The notes under the pieces: model-generated
Database searches by the model: none
What the model was told of the DNA's origin: nothing
Seen by the model: only the letters and a program-made list of their open reading frames with translations
Assembly (NCBI GenBank): GCA_016703605.1
Contig: JADJBU010000015.1
Location: forward strand, 1-15,001
Reading direction: 5' to 3'
Length of the DNA stretch: 15,001 bases
Source of the DNA: Candidatus Villigracilis adiacens
GTDB taxonomy: Bacteria; Chloroflexota; Anaerolineae; Anaerolineales; Villigracilaceae
Translations under genes and position numbers: made by a program
Part shown: positions 1-7,571 of the stretch, in pieces
Layout of the letters: each line of letters starts with the position of its first letter
Numbering within the stretch: the stretch's first letter is position 1

Positions 1-1547
1 CAACGCATCCACAATGGTTGTCGTGTCTGTAACACTGTCGAACGTGAGAGTCGCAACCGGGTCCCCATTCCCGTCAAATTGGCGGTAGGCTCTGCCGTCA
101 GCATCGTAATCCGTCTGTACGATGGTATTCTGATCGGGATCGATAATGTCATGTGATGGGATGTGTCATATTGATAGGTCCAGGTCCCCCCAAGAACATC
201 CGAATACGAGACAAGATCGCCAGACGCGTTATACCCAAAAGAAACCTGGCGGTTACTCTGATCGACGACAGATACAATTCTCCCTTGTCCATCGTATGAA
301 AATGAGAGGAAGCGTGTCCCGGCATCTGCCGCAACCTCGGTCAGGTTATCGTTGGCATCGTAGGCATAGTTGAAGGCATGTCCATTTTCATCCTCTCGGG
401 AAATTAGTTTACCGGCTTCATCGAAAAGAAACGAGGATTGGGAGGAGGTTTCAATGGAATATGTTACAGGGGTGCCGCTGTTACGGACAAGAGTCGCTGT
501 AACCCCCGGACCGGCGGAGTAGGTATTATTCCCATTATCCACGAACAAATGATCGTTCCCGCCCACGCCCCTGAAAACCACGAAACCGCTCCTGCCTTCG
601 GGATCGGTCGGAAAGATCAGGCGGGCGGCATGATTATGTGTCCACCCCACGCCGAGTTGATTTGAAGTTTGCGCAAGATTGCCGGATGAATAGGAACGTT
701 GGAATATTAGTTCTTCGCCAGATGTTGGAAGGGTCATATCTGGGTTTGAATATGAGAATGCGCCTGTCCTCGTGTTGATCGGGTCGGCTGCTTTACCTGT
801 GGCATTGGCGGGGGCTTTACCCATTTTACAATCCACACGATCCATGCATGCAGCCAAATTGGCGACCGAAAGATCATTGATCATTGATAATTCGATGGGT
901 TGTGTACTGACTATGACATAGTCTGCTGTATAGGTATAGGATATCGAGCAATTAATACCGCTCTTTATTGCCACCCAGCGAAGATCTGAAACAAGATTAT
1001 TTTTGCCAATAGTCGTAATAGGTGGAGATTGTTGGCACGACAAATTCATGGGACCCGCCCGGAGGAACCGTGACGGTGGGAGATTGATACAGCGTCGGAC
1101 CTGGGCTAAATCTCTACTGCCACCGAATGATTCCGCGAAATCCCACATCCGGCATTTGAGGTGACGATCCGTAGTCCTTGGATCAAAAAGTAAACTCGTA
1201 CTGTCTTAATCTCTCTCTTATAAGTGATTGGAGGGCGCCACGCCCATGACCGGATGCAGATCCCGAACCAGAAGTAACCTATCGTCCTGAATTCAATTGA
1301 ACGCAATTAACATAACAGGTTATCGGTACAAAAGTAAGCGACCAAGGCGAATTATCCTCTGACTTAGGCTATCTCCCACCCTTGGAATTGGATGCGAATA
1401 ACTTTTGGGAATAAATTCGTTTATACCAGACACTGAATCGTCAGGTGAAAAAACGACGATTCCCGCGCCTTCACCTCGACTGCCTGTTCCAGCACGAGGC
1501 TTAAAACTGTGATCAACACAAGGAGGGTTTTTAAAGATTGATTTCAT
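1..1547 (-). CDS. Secreted RHS/YD-repeat protein, N-terminal part, frameshifted and cut by the window edge
   Basis: Reading from 1547 downwards and repairing single-base shifts gives a signal peptide (MKSIFKTLLVLITVLSLVLE), a poorly readable stretch, an Ig/CARDB-like segment with SNAGCG and SPTVTVPPGG (about 1020-1160), then the typical RHS core entry: NTRTGAFSYSNPDMTLP, ELIFQRSYSS, LGVGWTHNHAARLIF (about 600-780), followed by YD-type repeats (FNYAYDANDNLTEVAAD, ISFSYDGQGRI-like, YDADGRAYRQFDGNG) to the window start. RHS proteins form large beta cages that carry C-terminal toxin or adhesion modules; that end lies outside the window, so the role is unknown. Visible frameshifts: in the A-run at about 1530, and near 1110, 1015 and 150. 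The start is set by the ribosome binding site at 1557-1562 and the signal peptide. The family call is firm; the reading between 1160 and 1460 is not recovered. Confidence 0.8.
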
Positions 1548-1556
1548 GCCCTGAAT

Positions 1557-1562
1557 CTCCTT
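1557..1562 (-). promoter_or_regulatory. Ribosome binding site of the RHS gene
   Basis: AAGGAG on the minus strand, nine bases before the ATG at 1547. It fixes the start of a gene whose first codons are obscured by a frameshift. The same motif with the same spacing precedes the ATG at 3313. Confidence 0.7.
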
Positions 1563-1645
1563 ATCGCATCTGCGATAAATTAATCTTGATCCGCCTCATC
1601 CGGGCGGTGCTCATTAATATGTTTTTCTATTCGGGCAGAGTTTTA

Positions 1646-1697
1646 TCTCTTGCCCCCAGTCCCCTGGGTGGATTTTTCAATCGTGTTCACAGTGTAC
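1646..1697 (-). repeat. Conserved upstream block, copy A
   Basis: On the minus strand this block reads GTACACTGTGAACACG, a variable stretch, then CCCAGGGGACTGGGGG and AAGAGA. It matches the block at 3463-3516 over its whole length with few changes. CCCAG-GGGA-CTGGG can form a small hairpin, but that part is identical in both copies, so there is no covariation to support a structure. It sits 99 bases before the RHS start codon. It could be a promoter or operator, a leader RNA, or a remnant of duplication. Confidence 0.5.
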
Positions 1698-1821
1698 GAA
1701 AATTCTCGCTCGATTTCAATGGCAGAATCCCAAAATATCCGGGAAGAATGTCACTTTTAATGGACCCCCAATTGACAGCGAAATTACATTCATACGATCT
1801 CGCCATTCTTGTTAAATATAA

Positions 1822-1857
1822 AATAAAACTCACCCGGTTTGACGAGTGAGTTTTATT
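1822..1857 (-). terminator. Intrinsic terminator after the S41 gene
   Basis: A perfect 12-base inverted repeat (AATAAAACTCAC at 1822-1833, GTGAGTTTTATT at 1846-1857) around a 12-base loop. It lies 22 bases beyond the S41 stop codon. On the minus strand the second arm runs into TTTATATTT. The stem is AT-rich at its base, so it could also work in the other direction. Confidence 0.75.
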
Positions 1858-1878
1858 CAAACATTGCCGGTTCTCGCC

Positions 1879-3075
1879 CTACGGCACGAACACCGAATAT
1901 TCCGAGATGTAATCCCCCGCCGGGTAATCGCCCATCCCATCGTTGATGGGAGTCTTGAAGGTCGCCGCGGTCGTCAAATGATGTTCACCTGGTTTCCAAT
2001 CGGAGAGGGCTGTGTAGATCACACGGCATTGGGTATCGCCGGAGGGCAGGTCAGCGGTCACGAATTTATCGAGCGGAACCGCCTCGCCGTTCAATTCGAA
2101 TTTCACCTCGATCTGGGTGAAATTCTGGTCGAGAATTTCAGTCGTGGTCGTACACCAGAAGTAGCCCCAGACCAGGGTCTCAGACTTTGCGAGCGGAACT
2201 GTGTAGGTGAATACACCCGGCACAGACACTTCTTCTGGCGCATACTGTTCGCGTGCCTTGTCTTCCAGGAAGGCAGCGCCTGAAAGGGCATTCTCCGCTT
2301 CTTCCTGCGAAGCAAACTTCGGCGGTGCGGAGGGAGTCACACCCGCACCCTTCGGCTGGCTGATGACTTTCTCTGCCGCTTCCAGGATCACATCCTCACC
2401 CGCCAATTCGCGTTGGAAGGATTCGACCGTCACCGGCACGCACACATCCGGCTCGACCCCGCTGCCTTCGATGTGGATGTTCCCATCCGCATCCATCTCG
2501 CGAGTGACGGTCATCTGCACATAGGTATCTTCCGGCATCATGAACGCTTCCACGCCTCCTCCGGCGCCCGAGGAGGGGTACTGACCGACGACCGTCGCGC
2601 GATCATTGATGGTCATGGCATACGAGAAGAATTCGCAAGCGCTGACACAGGCCGGTCCCACCATTACCACCACGGGACCCTTGTACTGCAACCCCTCACG
2701 CGGAGGAATCATCAAGGCGTCGTAATCGGGGTCGGTAAAGAACTCGCCCGTCGCTTCGGTATTGATCCTTTCCAGATCCACTGGCGCCGCCCAGGAACCG
2801 CCGAAATGGATCAGGCGTACCAACCATGAATACTTGTGACCATAGCGCATTGGCTCTTTCTTGCTCGACTTCAATACACTCCGATCCGGCAAGGTTTCTG
2901 CCTGCTCGTGTTCATTGGCGGTGGCATCCACTGCATACACTTTGTACCCGGCCATCGTTTCGCTGCCTTCCGGCATGCAAGCTGGCAAGAGCGACAGAAT
3001 TTCATCCATATCCATTTCGCCGTTTTCCAGTCCATCATACACTGCAAAACTTCCGCTGAAATGGTTTCTGTTCAC
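1879..3075 (-). CDS. S41-family secreted peptidase, C-terminal half, fused in frame to a transposase fragment
   Basis: This open frame of 398 residues is a composite. From about residue 106 (base 2760) to the end it matches S41 (C-terminal-processing/tricorn-type) peptidases: YKGPVVVMVGPACVSACEFF with the expected nucleophile Ser145, NDRATVVGQYPSSGAGGG, and DGNIHIEGSGVEPDVCVPVT, the typical closing strand of the catalytic core. A C-terminal beta-rich extension of about 150 residues (PGVFTYTVPLAKSE to the end) is probably extracellular. The general-base Lys of the GEK motif is replaced (GQY), so the dyad is not the CtpA Ser-Lys type. The PDZ domain and the N-terminal half of the peptidase are missing. 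Residues 1-105 belong to a transposase. A terminator follows at 1822-1857. As drawn, it is unlikely to be an active protease. Confidence 0.7.
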   Translation of the reverse strand: MNRNHFSGSFAVYDGLENGEMDMDEILSLLPACMPEGSETMAGYKVYAVDATANEHEQAETLPDRSVLKSSKKEPMRYGHKYSWLVRLIHFGGSWAAPVDLERINTEATGEFFTDPDYDALMIPPREGLQYKGPVVVMVGPACVSACEFFSYAMTINDRATVVGQYPSSGAGGGVEAFMMPEDTYVQMTVTREMDADGNIHIEGSGVEPDVCVPVTVESFQRELAGEDVILEAAEKVISQPKGAGVTPSAPPKFASQEEAENALSGAAFLEDKAREQYAPEEVSVPGVFTYTVPLAKSETLVWGYFWCTTTTEILDQNFTQIEVKFELNGEAVPLDKFVTADLPSGDTQCRVIYTALSDWKPGEHHLTTAATFKTPINDGMGDYPAGDYISEYSVFVP

Positions 3076-3313
3076 TCAGGGCAACCGGTGAACTTACCTG
3101 ACCCGCAACCGTCAGGGCGTCAATCAGGTCGAACAAAATATCTGCTCGCCTTCTTAGACTTTGGTATACTGCTTTTCGGAACTCGCTGAGAGGTTTTTTG
3201 TTCACACAAACTTTATCAGCAAGTTCCATTTTTGTTAATGTCCGACGAACTCTAAACTCAAGAAGATTAGCAACAGTAAACAAAATCATAAATTTTTTGA
3301 AGAATGATCTCAT
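2760..3313 (-). pseudogene. Transposase N-terminal fragment behind a signal peptide
   Basis: From 3313 the frame opens with a signal-peptide-like MRSFFKKFMILFTVANLL, then changes character at about MELADKVCVNKKPLSEF (ATG at 3229). The stretch SLRRRADILFDLIDALTVAG, VSSPVALSEQKPFQRKF, then after a one-base frameshift near 3030 VYDGLENGEMDMDEILSLL, VYAVDATANEHEQAETLPDR, MRYGHKYSWLVRLIHFGGSW and APVDLERI resembles the first part of DDE transposases of the kind with RRADALFEL, SLYDALNRG and YQWIAQL motifs (recalled as the DDE_5/NF041680 type; not searched). The catalytic DDE core is absent: homology stops at ERI and S41 peptidase sequence begins. The signal peptide probably belonged to the S41 gene, so the element seems to lie between the peptidase's export signal and its catalytic end. 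Confidence 0.6.
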
Positions 3314-3322
3314 ACCCTTATT

Positions 3323-3328
3323 CTCCTT
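3323..3328 (-). promoter_or_regulatory. Ribosome binding site of the signal-peptide/transposase/S41 frame
   Basis: AAGGAG on the minus strand, nine bases before the ATG at 3313. The bases around it (AAGGAGAATAAGGGT then ATGAGATC) almost repeat those before the RHS gene, which supports 3313 as the original start of a secreted protein. Confidence 0.65.
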
Positions 3329-3462
3329 TAATCAATTTCCCGTAACTGCCCGGAACACCAAGCCTAGTACGCAAATACAAAGCCTGATACGGTAATTACA
3401 TCCGCATTCTTAATGGAAATGCCGCTCGAAAATTTTGATTTGTCTGATTTAGAGGTTGTTGT

Positions 3463-3516
3463 TCTCTTACCCCCCAGTCCCCTGGGAGATCTGTTCAACC
3501 ACATTCACAGTGGTAC
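3463..3516 (-). repeat. Conserved upstream block, copy B
   Basis: On the minus strand: GTACCACTGTGAATGTGG, variable bases, CCCAGGGGACTGGGGGG, AAGAGA. It is the partner of the block at 1646-1697 and lies 150 bases before the ATG at 3313, between the nnr stop codon and that start. The 3314-3598 gap holds this block, the ribosome binding site at 3323-3328 and otherwise no gene I can support. Confidence 0.5.
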
Positions 3517-3598
3517 ATCAATTTTCCCCACAAAGTCAATAAGAGTTGTCATAAAAATCCCCGTACAAAAATCACTATCATGTAAAACGAAATATCCA

Positions 3599-5143
3599 CT
3601 AAGCGTCCAATAATTCAGAAAGGACATCAGGAACAGCATCCAACACATCACTAGCCAATACAGAAGCGGTTGTGCCTATCAAGTCGGCGGCGAGCAGACC
3701 GGCTTTCGCGTGGATGAATGCTCCCGCTACCGCAGAATCATATGCATCCAATCCCTGCGCACGAAGACCAACGATCAACCCTGCCAATACATCGCCTGTC
3801 CCGGCGCGGGCGAGGGCGGGGTGGCAACCGGAATGACCGCGATCCGCCCATCGGGAGAGGCAATGACAGTGAAGGCGCCTTTCAGAACAACGACATGCCC
3901 CCACTCTTTTGCATATTCCGCGGCAATATCAATTCTGTTCGACTGAATCTCTTCGCGCGATAACCCCGTCATGCCAGACATCTCGCCGGGATGTGGTGTC
4001 AGCACAGCGGTCTGTTTGATCTTTTTGCGCCATTCATGAATGCCCGCGAGATGACGCAAGCCGTCGGCATCGAACACGGCGGGAAGGTCGAGTTTTGGGA
4101 TGAGCTGTTCGACGAATAATTTAGTGGTGTGCTTGTTCCCGAAACCGGGAGCGATCAATATCGCCGTGGCGCGTTCGAGGCTGGTCGCTACATGATGACA
4201 TGCCTGTTCGGAAACAAATCCGTGTTCGTGTTGCAACAGGACCCCGGTCGCTTCGGGCAGGTGACCCGCAAGCGCGGCGTGTAACGGTTCGGGGACCGCC
4301 ATCGTCACCAAGCCCCGCGCCGATTCGATAGGCGGCTTTTCCCGCCAGCAGCGCCGCTCCCGTATAGGATGTGGAACCAGCCGCCACGAAGGCGTACCAA
4401 ACGTCCCCTTTGGGAGGCGGAATTTCGTTCCGGCAGCAGAGGAAATCATCTCCGCATCCGGCGTCGATCTTCAGCGCACTCCATGGATCCAACTGCGGGG
4501 GCAGCCCGATCTCGATTAATTCCAAATCGCCGACATATTCGAAGGCGGGAAGTTTCAGCAAGCCTTGTTCAACATGCCGCCATCGTAAGGGTAAGGTCGG
4601 CGCGAAGCGTTTCATCGGCGCGCGCGCCTGTGTCGCAATCCACGCCGGATGGACAATCGACAGCGGCGACAAGCACCGGAAGATCGAGACTCGACAGATC
4701 AGCGCCGTTGCGGAGGACGAGAGTCGCTTCATCTCTCCAGGGGAGTTTGATCCCCGTCCCAAACAGTCCGTCCAGCAGGAGGTCTGAATCCTCCAAAAAA
4801 TCGCGCAACGCTCGAAATTCGTGTCGGTGGAAAACTGGGTCAGGTCGCCGCCAGATTTGAGGTAACGCGTCACGAGCGGATCGCGGGCAGTCCTGCGGTT
4901 GACGAGATAGGCATGGGTGCGCCAGCCCGCCTCTGCCAGCGAGGCAAGGGCAACGAGGTATCGCCGCCGTTATTGCCCGAGCCGACAATTCCGGTGACGG
5001 TTTCCCAGCCGTTTTTCTCCGAGGTTATGGAGGTATTCGGCAAGTCCGCGCCCGGCATTTTCCATCATCTGCGCGTAGGAAAGACCTTTCGCGTCGGCTT
5101 CTTTTTCGATGGCGCGCATTTGAGAGACGGTGACAAGTTTCAT
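3599..5143 (-). CDS. nnr: Bifunctional NAD(P)H-hydrate epimerase / ADP-dependent dehydratase, frameshifted
   Basis: Repairs damaged nicotinamide cofactors: the N-terminal YjeF_N domain epimerises R- and S-NAD(P)HX, and the C-terminal ribokinase-like domain dehydrates S-NAD(P)HX using ADP. The start at 5143 gives MKLVTVSQMRAIEKEADAKG, then MMENAGRGLAEYL, VTGIVGSGNNGGD (nucleotide loop), LLLDGLFGTGIK and VDCPSGVDCDTGA, all standard YjeF_N motifs. The dehydratase half shows FVAAGSTSYTGAALL, LPAVFDADGL, LTPHPGEMSGMTGL, VVVLKGAFTVIASPDGRIAV and AGTGDVLAGLIVGL. Reconstructed length is about 510 residues, normal for the fusion. At least five frameshifts (near 5010, 4950, 4830, 4580-4320 and 3850) split it, but every motif survives, which argues for sequence errors. 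It has no close same-strand partner. Confidence 0.9.
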
Positions 5144-5154
5144 GGGATGTAGCC

Positions 5155-5214
5155 TCAGGTTTCAGGTGGCGCAAAGCGCCATGGCGCCAAAGGCGCTCAT
5201 TTCAGGTTTCAGGT
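5155..5214. repeat. Palindrome cluster between short direct repeats
   Basis: TCAGGTTTCAGGT occurs at 5155-5167 and again at 5202-5214. Between them lies GGCGC-AAA-GCGCC followed by GGCGCC-AAA-GGCGC, so several arms can pair. It sits just before the nnr start codon on the minus strand. The rest of 5144-5556 (413 bases) holds the element at 5371-5470 and no supportable gene. Confidence 0.5.
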
Positions 5215-5370
5215 TTACAGGCGGTTTTCCTTCGTGACCTTAGTGTCCTAAGCCCTCAGCATGAGGGTTGTGGTGAAAATGATTTTCCCGTTAAAAACGG
5301 TGGTTGTTATTAATTTTATCGCAAGATGGGATTACCGGAAAAACAAGCAACACGCCGCCGGTGACTTTGT

Positions 5371-5470
5371 AGTATTGCTCTGTAAAAACTACGCGAATCG
5401 TGAAGATTTTGCCCAGTACCACAAGATTTATCTCGCCCGCCGGGGCTAAACTGAAGTTTGCGGTACAACC
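5371..5470 (-). repeat. Dispersed structured element, copy A
   Basis: About 100 bases that reappear in inverted orientation at 8828-8926 with roughly nine in ten bases equal. Read on the minus strand it starts GGTTGTACCGCAAAC and can fold as an outer stem GTACC/GGTAC enclosing two hairpins, AAAC-TTCA-GTTT and GCGAGA-TAAA-TCTTGT, the last containing two G-U pairs where copy B has Watson-Crick pairs. It lies between nnr and the acyltransferase gene, both of which point away from it. Confidence 0.7.
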
Positions 5471-5556
5471 CACTATGATAATAGGCTTTGAAATGCGACA
5501 TTAGCCAAAACAGATGTGTTCACCTTTGAGGCGGCAGGGTAAAATTACGGCAACCT

Positions 5557-6591
5557 ATGAAAAAATTACAAAACATTCAAGCCTTGCGGGGAGTGGCTGT
5601 GCTATCCGTCCTGCTGTTTCACCTGGTCATTATCGAAAAAATATGGCGGGGCGGCGACCTGCTCCCGGTTGATCGCTTCGGCATGTTCAGCGTGGACCTG
5701 TTCTTCGTCATCAACGGGTTCGTGATGGTGACCGTGACCGGGGAAAATTCGGTCAAACAAAATCTGCTCTGCTTTTTCTTTACCACCGGGTATCGAGGAT
5801 CTATCCGCTTTACTGGGTTTACACCACGCTGGCGCTGCTCGTTATTCCTCGTCCAGCCTTCATGGGGAACAACTCGCAAGGCAACCAGGTTGACATTGCC
5901 GCCTCGTACCTGTTGCTCCCCACCGGTCTTTTGCCCCTGGTACAGGTCGGCTGGACGTTGATCCACGAGATGTATTTCTATCTTGTTTTCTTTATTATCC
6001 TGGCTTTCGTGCCAGAGAAATTTCTGGCCTGGGCATTGCTCCTTTGGGCGGCAGGGATCGGGATTTCCGGCTTTCCAATGTCCAGCCCGTTGACGAAAAG
6101 GTGGTTTTTCAATCCGTTGACTTTCGAGTTCATAGCAGGATGCCTGCTGGCTGTTCACTATCATGAAAGTCCGCCGCTGAAGGTGGGCGGTAAAACCCTG
6201 GCAGCGGCGGCAGTTCTCGGGTTGGTCTCCGCCGCATTTGGGTTCGTCCGATATAACCAGTCCACGGGTTTGATGCCGGTCAATCTGGCGGAGACCCTTC
6301 TTTACGGCATCCCCGCCGTGGTGATCGTTTTCTGCATCACCCACGCCGAACAGAACAAGGTCCTCCTGCCGGGATTTCTCGTTCAGGGGGAATGTGTCGT
6401 ACTCGGTCTACCTCTCGCACTTATTCACGGCAAATGTAGTTGGAAAGGTTTGGGGGCTTTTTGCCACAGATTCCCTCCTCGATAATGCCATTGCCATCAC
6501 GATTGCTTTTGCGCTCGCGCTGGCGGTCGGGTTTCTGAGTTACAGGGCGCTGGAATTGCCGCTTCTCAAACTTACCCGGAAAATTGCCTGA
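5557..6591 (+). CDS. Acyltransferase 3 family membrane protein, frameshifted
   Basis: Integral-membrane O-acyltransferases of this family (OafA/NodX type) transfer acetyl or other acyl groups to surface sugars or peptidoglycan. The start MKKLQNIQALRGVAVLSVLL gives the family's RG...H motif with Arg11 and the catalytic His22, then VDLFFVINGFVM. After a shift near 5785 the frame gives VSRIYPLYWVYTTLALLVI (the R-Y-P-Y motif), VGWTLIHEMYFYLVFFIIL (W-L-E-YFY motif) and several hydrophobic segments. A second shift near 6390 leads to NVSYSVYLSHLFTANVVG and the last membrane helices, ending ELPLLKLTRKIA. Reconstructed length is about 344 residues, normal for the family. The two shifts look like errors because both sides match. 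The acyl acceptor cannot be told; no polysaccharide cluster is adjacent. Confidence 0.88.
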
Positions 6592-6603
6592 TCATCAACC
6601 CCT

Positions 6604-7383
6604 TCATTTTGCATATTGATACAACAAGACACCCGCCGCCACTGCGAGATTGAGCGAACTGGCGCGCCCGCGCATGGGCAGGGAGACGGTCACATCACAG
6701 GCGGAGATTTGCCCGGGCGATAGTCCCTTCTGCTCATTGCCGAGGATCAACGCCCAGGGTTCATGAGGCGCAAGAGTACGGTAATCCGCGCCGGCGTTGG
6801 AGGAAGACCCAATGAGTTGAACGCCGCGTCCGCGCGCCCAGGCGGTGAAATCATCGAAGGCGGTCTGGATGACGGGCTTCCAGAAAAGCGCCCCCATGCT
6901 GGCGCGGACGACGGTGGGATGATACAACTCCACGCCCCCATCGAGCAGGAAGAGCGCGTCCGCGCCGACAGCATCCACAGCGCGCAGGATTGTGCCGAGA
7001 TTGCCGGGGTCTTGCGGTGAGACCAATGCCGCCAGCTTTTTCGCTGAACGCGCGTCGTCGAATGAGCGGGATTTATTTTTAACAACCGCCAGAATTCCCT
7101 GCGGGTTTTCCTTATCTGCAAGAGATTCCATCACCGCCGCCGTGACAGGCTGAACCCGAAGATTGAACCCAGCCAGGCGCGAGAGCAGGTCGTTTGCGTA
7201 AGCGCTGTTCAGGGTCTCCGGCGCATAAACGACGGACTCGACCTCCCACCCGGCATCGACTGCCTCACCGACGTGATGAATGCCTTCAACGAGGAAGGCG
7301 CCGGTTTCAATCCGGGCTTTTTTCTGCCTGAGCGAACGGATGTGTTTGACAAAGGGGTTTGAGATGCTGGAGAGCAATTCCAT
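6604..7383 (-). CDS. TrmH/SpoU-family RNA 2'-O-methyltransferase
   Basis: Intact, 259 residues from the ATG at 7383 (MELLSSISNPFVKHIRSLRQ). The N-terminal SpoU substrate-binding domain runs to about residue 95 (TGAFLVEGIHHVGEAVDAG). The knotted SPOUT catalytic domain follows with its three motifs: PQDPGNLGTILRAVDAVGAD, LILGNEQKGLS and SLPMRGRASSLNLAVAAGVL. The family transfers methyl from S-adenosylmethionine to a ribose in rRNA or tRNA; the exact nucleotide cannot be read from sequence. An in-frame codon at 7413 would add ten residues but has no ribosome binding site; a TACAAT box six bases before the 7383 ATG suggests a leaderless start there. It converges with the acyltransferase gene (13 bases between stops) and diverges from the G5/3D lipoprotein. 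Confidence 0.92.
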   Translation of the reverse strand: MELLSSISNPFVKHIRSLRQKKARIETGAFLVEGIHHVGEAVDAGWEVESVVYAPETLNSAYANDLLSRLAGFNLRVQPVTAAVMESLADKENPQGILAVVKNKSRSFDDARSAKKLAALVSPQDPGNLGTILRAVDAVGADALFLLDGGVELYHPTVVRASMGALFWKPVIQTAFDDFTAWARGRGVQLIGSSSNAGADYRTLAPHEPWALILGNEQKGLSPGQISACDVTVSLPMRGRASSLNLAVAAGVLLYQYAK

Positions 7384-7389
7384 GCTGAA

Positions 7390-7395
7390 ATTGTA
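7390..7395 (-). promoter_or_regulatory. Putative -10 box for a leaderless methyltransferase transcript
   Basis: TACAAT on the minus strand, six bases before the ATG at 7383. Transcription would begin at or next to the start codon. I see no good -35 at the right distance. Confidence 0.35.
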
Positions 7396-7571
7396 TCCGA
7401 AAACCAAGTCCAAAGTTTGGGGGTATCATTGCTGTGTGCAAGCAAAACATATCAGGCGCGGAGTCGAAAGCGGCGCAGAGTGACGCCGTGGCGGCATCTC
7501 CCGACTTTCGGGCAAAATCGGAAGATTTTGCAGCCCAAACTGACAACCTTTGCTTGCACCTCATTGCTTCG

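Noticed and set aside
1538..1849. Plus-strand frame containing APSPLGGFFNRVHS, with a similar LPPSPLGDLFNHIHS at 3464-3520
   Set aside because: The similarity comes from the duplicated upstream block. Changes between the copies do not favour synonymous positions, and neither frame has a ribosome binding site or a domain.
1879..3189. Several plus-strand frames of 70-145 residues across the S41/transposase region
   Set aside because: Shadows of the minus-strand frame; no motifs and no start signals.
3463..3516. Possible known riboswitch in the shared upstream block
   Set aside because: The CCCAG/CTGGG stem is small and I could not match conserved cores of cyclic-di-GMP, SAM, cobalamin, TPP or guanidine riboswitches; it is kept only as an unexplained repeat.
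5619..6344. 241-residue open frame on the minus strand
   Set aside because: Antisense of the acyltransferase 3 gene; no recognisable domain, and the plus strand carries the family motifs.
7434..7571. In-frame upstream extension of the G5/3D protein
   Set aside because: It would bury the lipoprotein signal peptide 46 residues inside the protein; the lipobox fixes the start at 7572.
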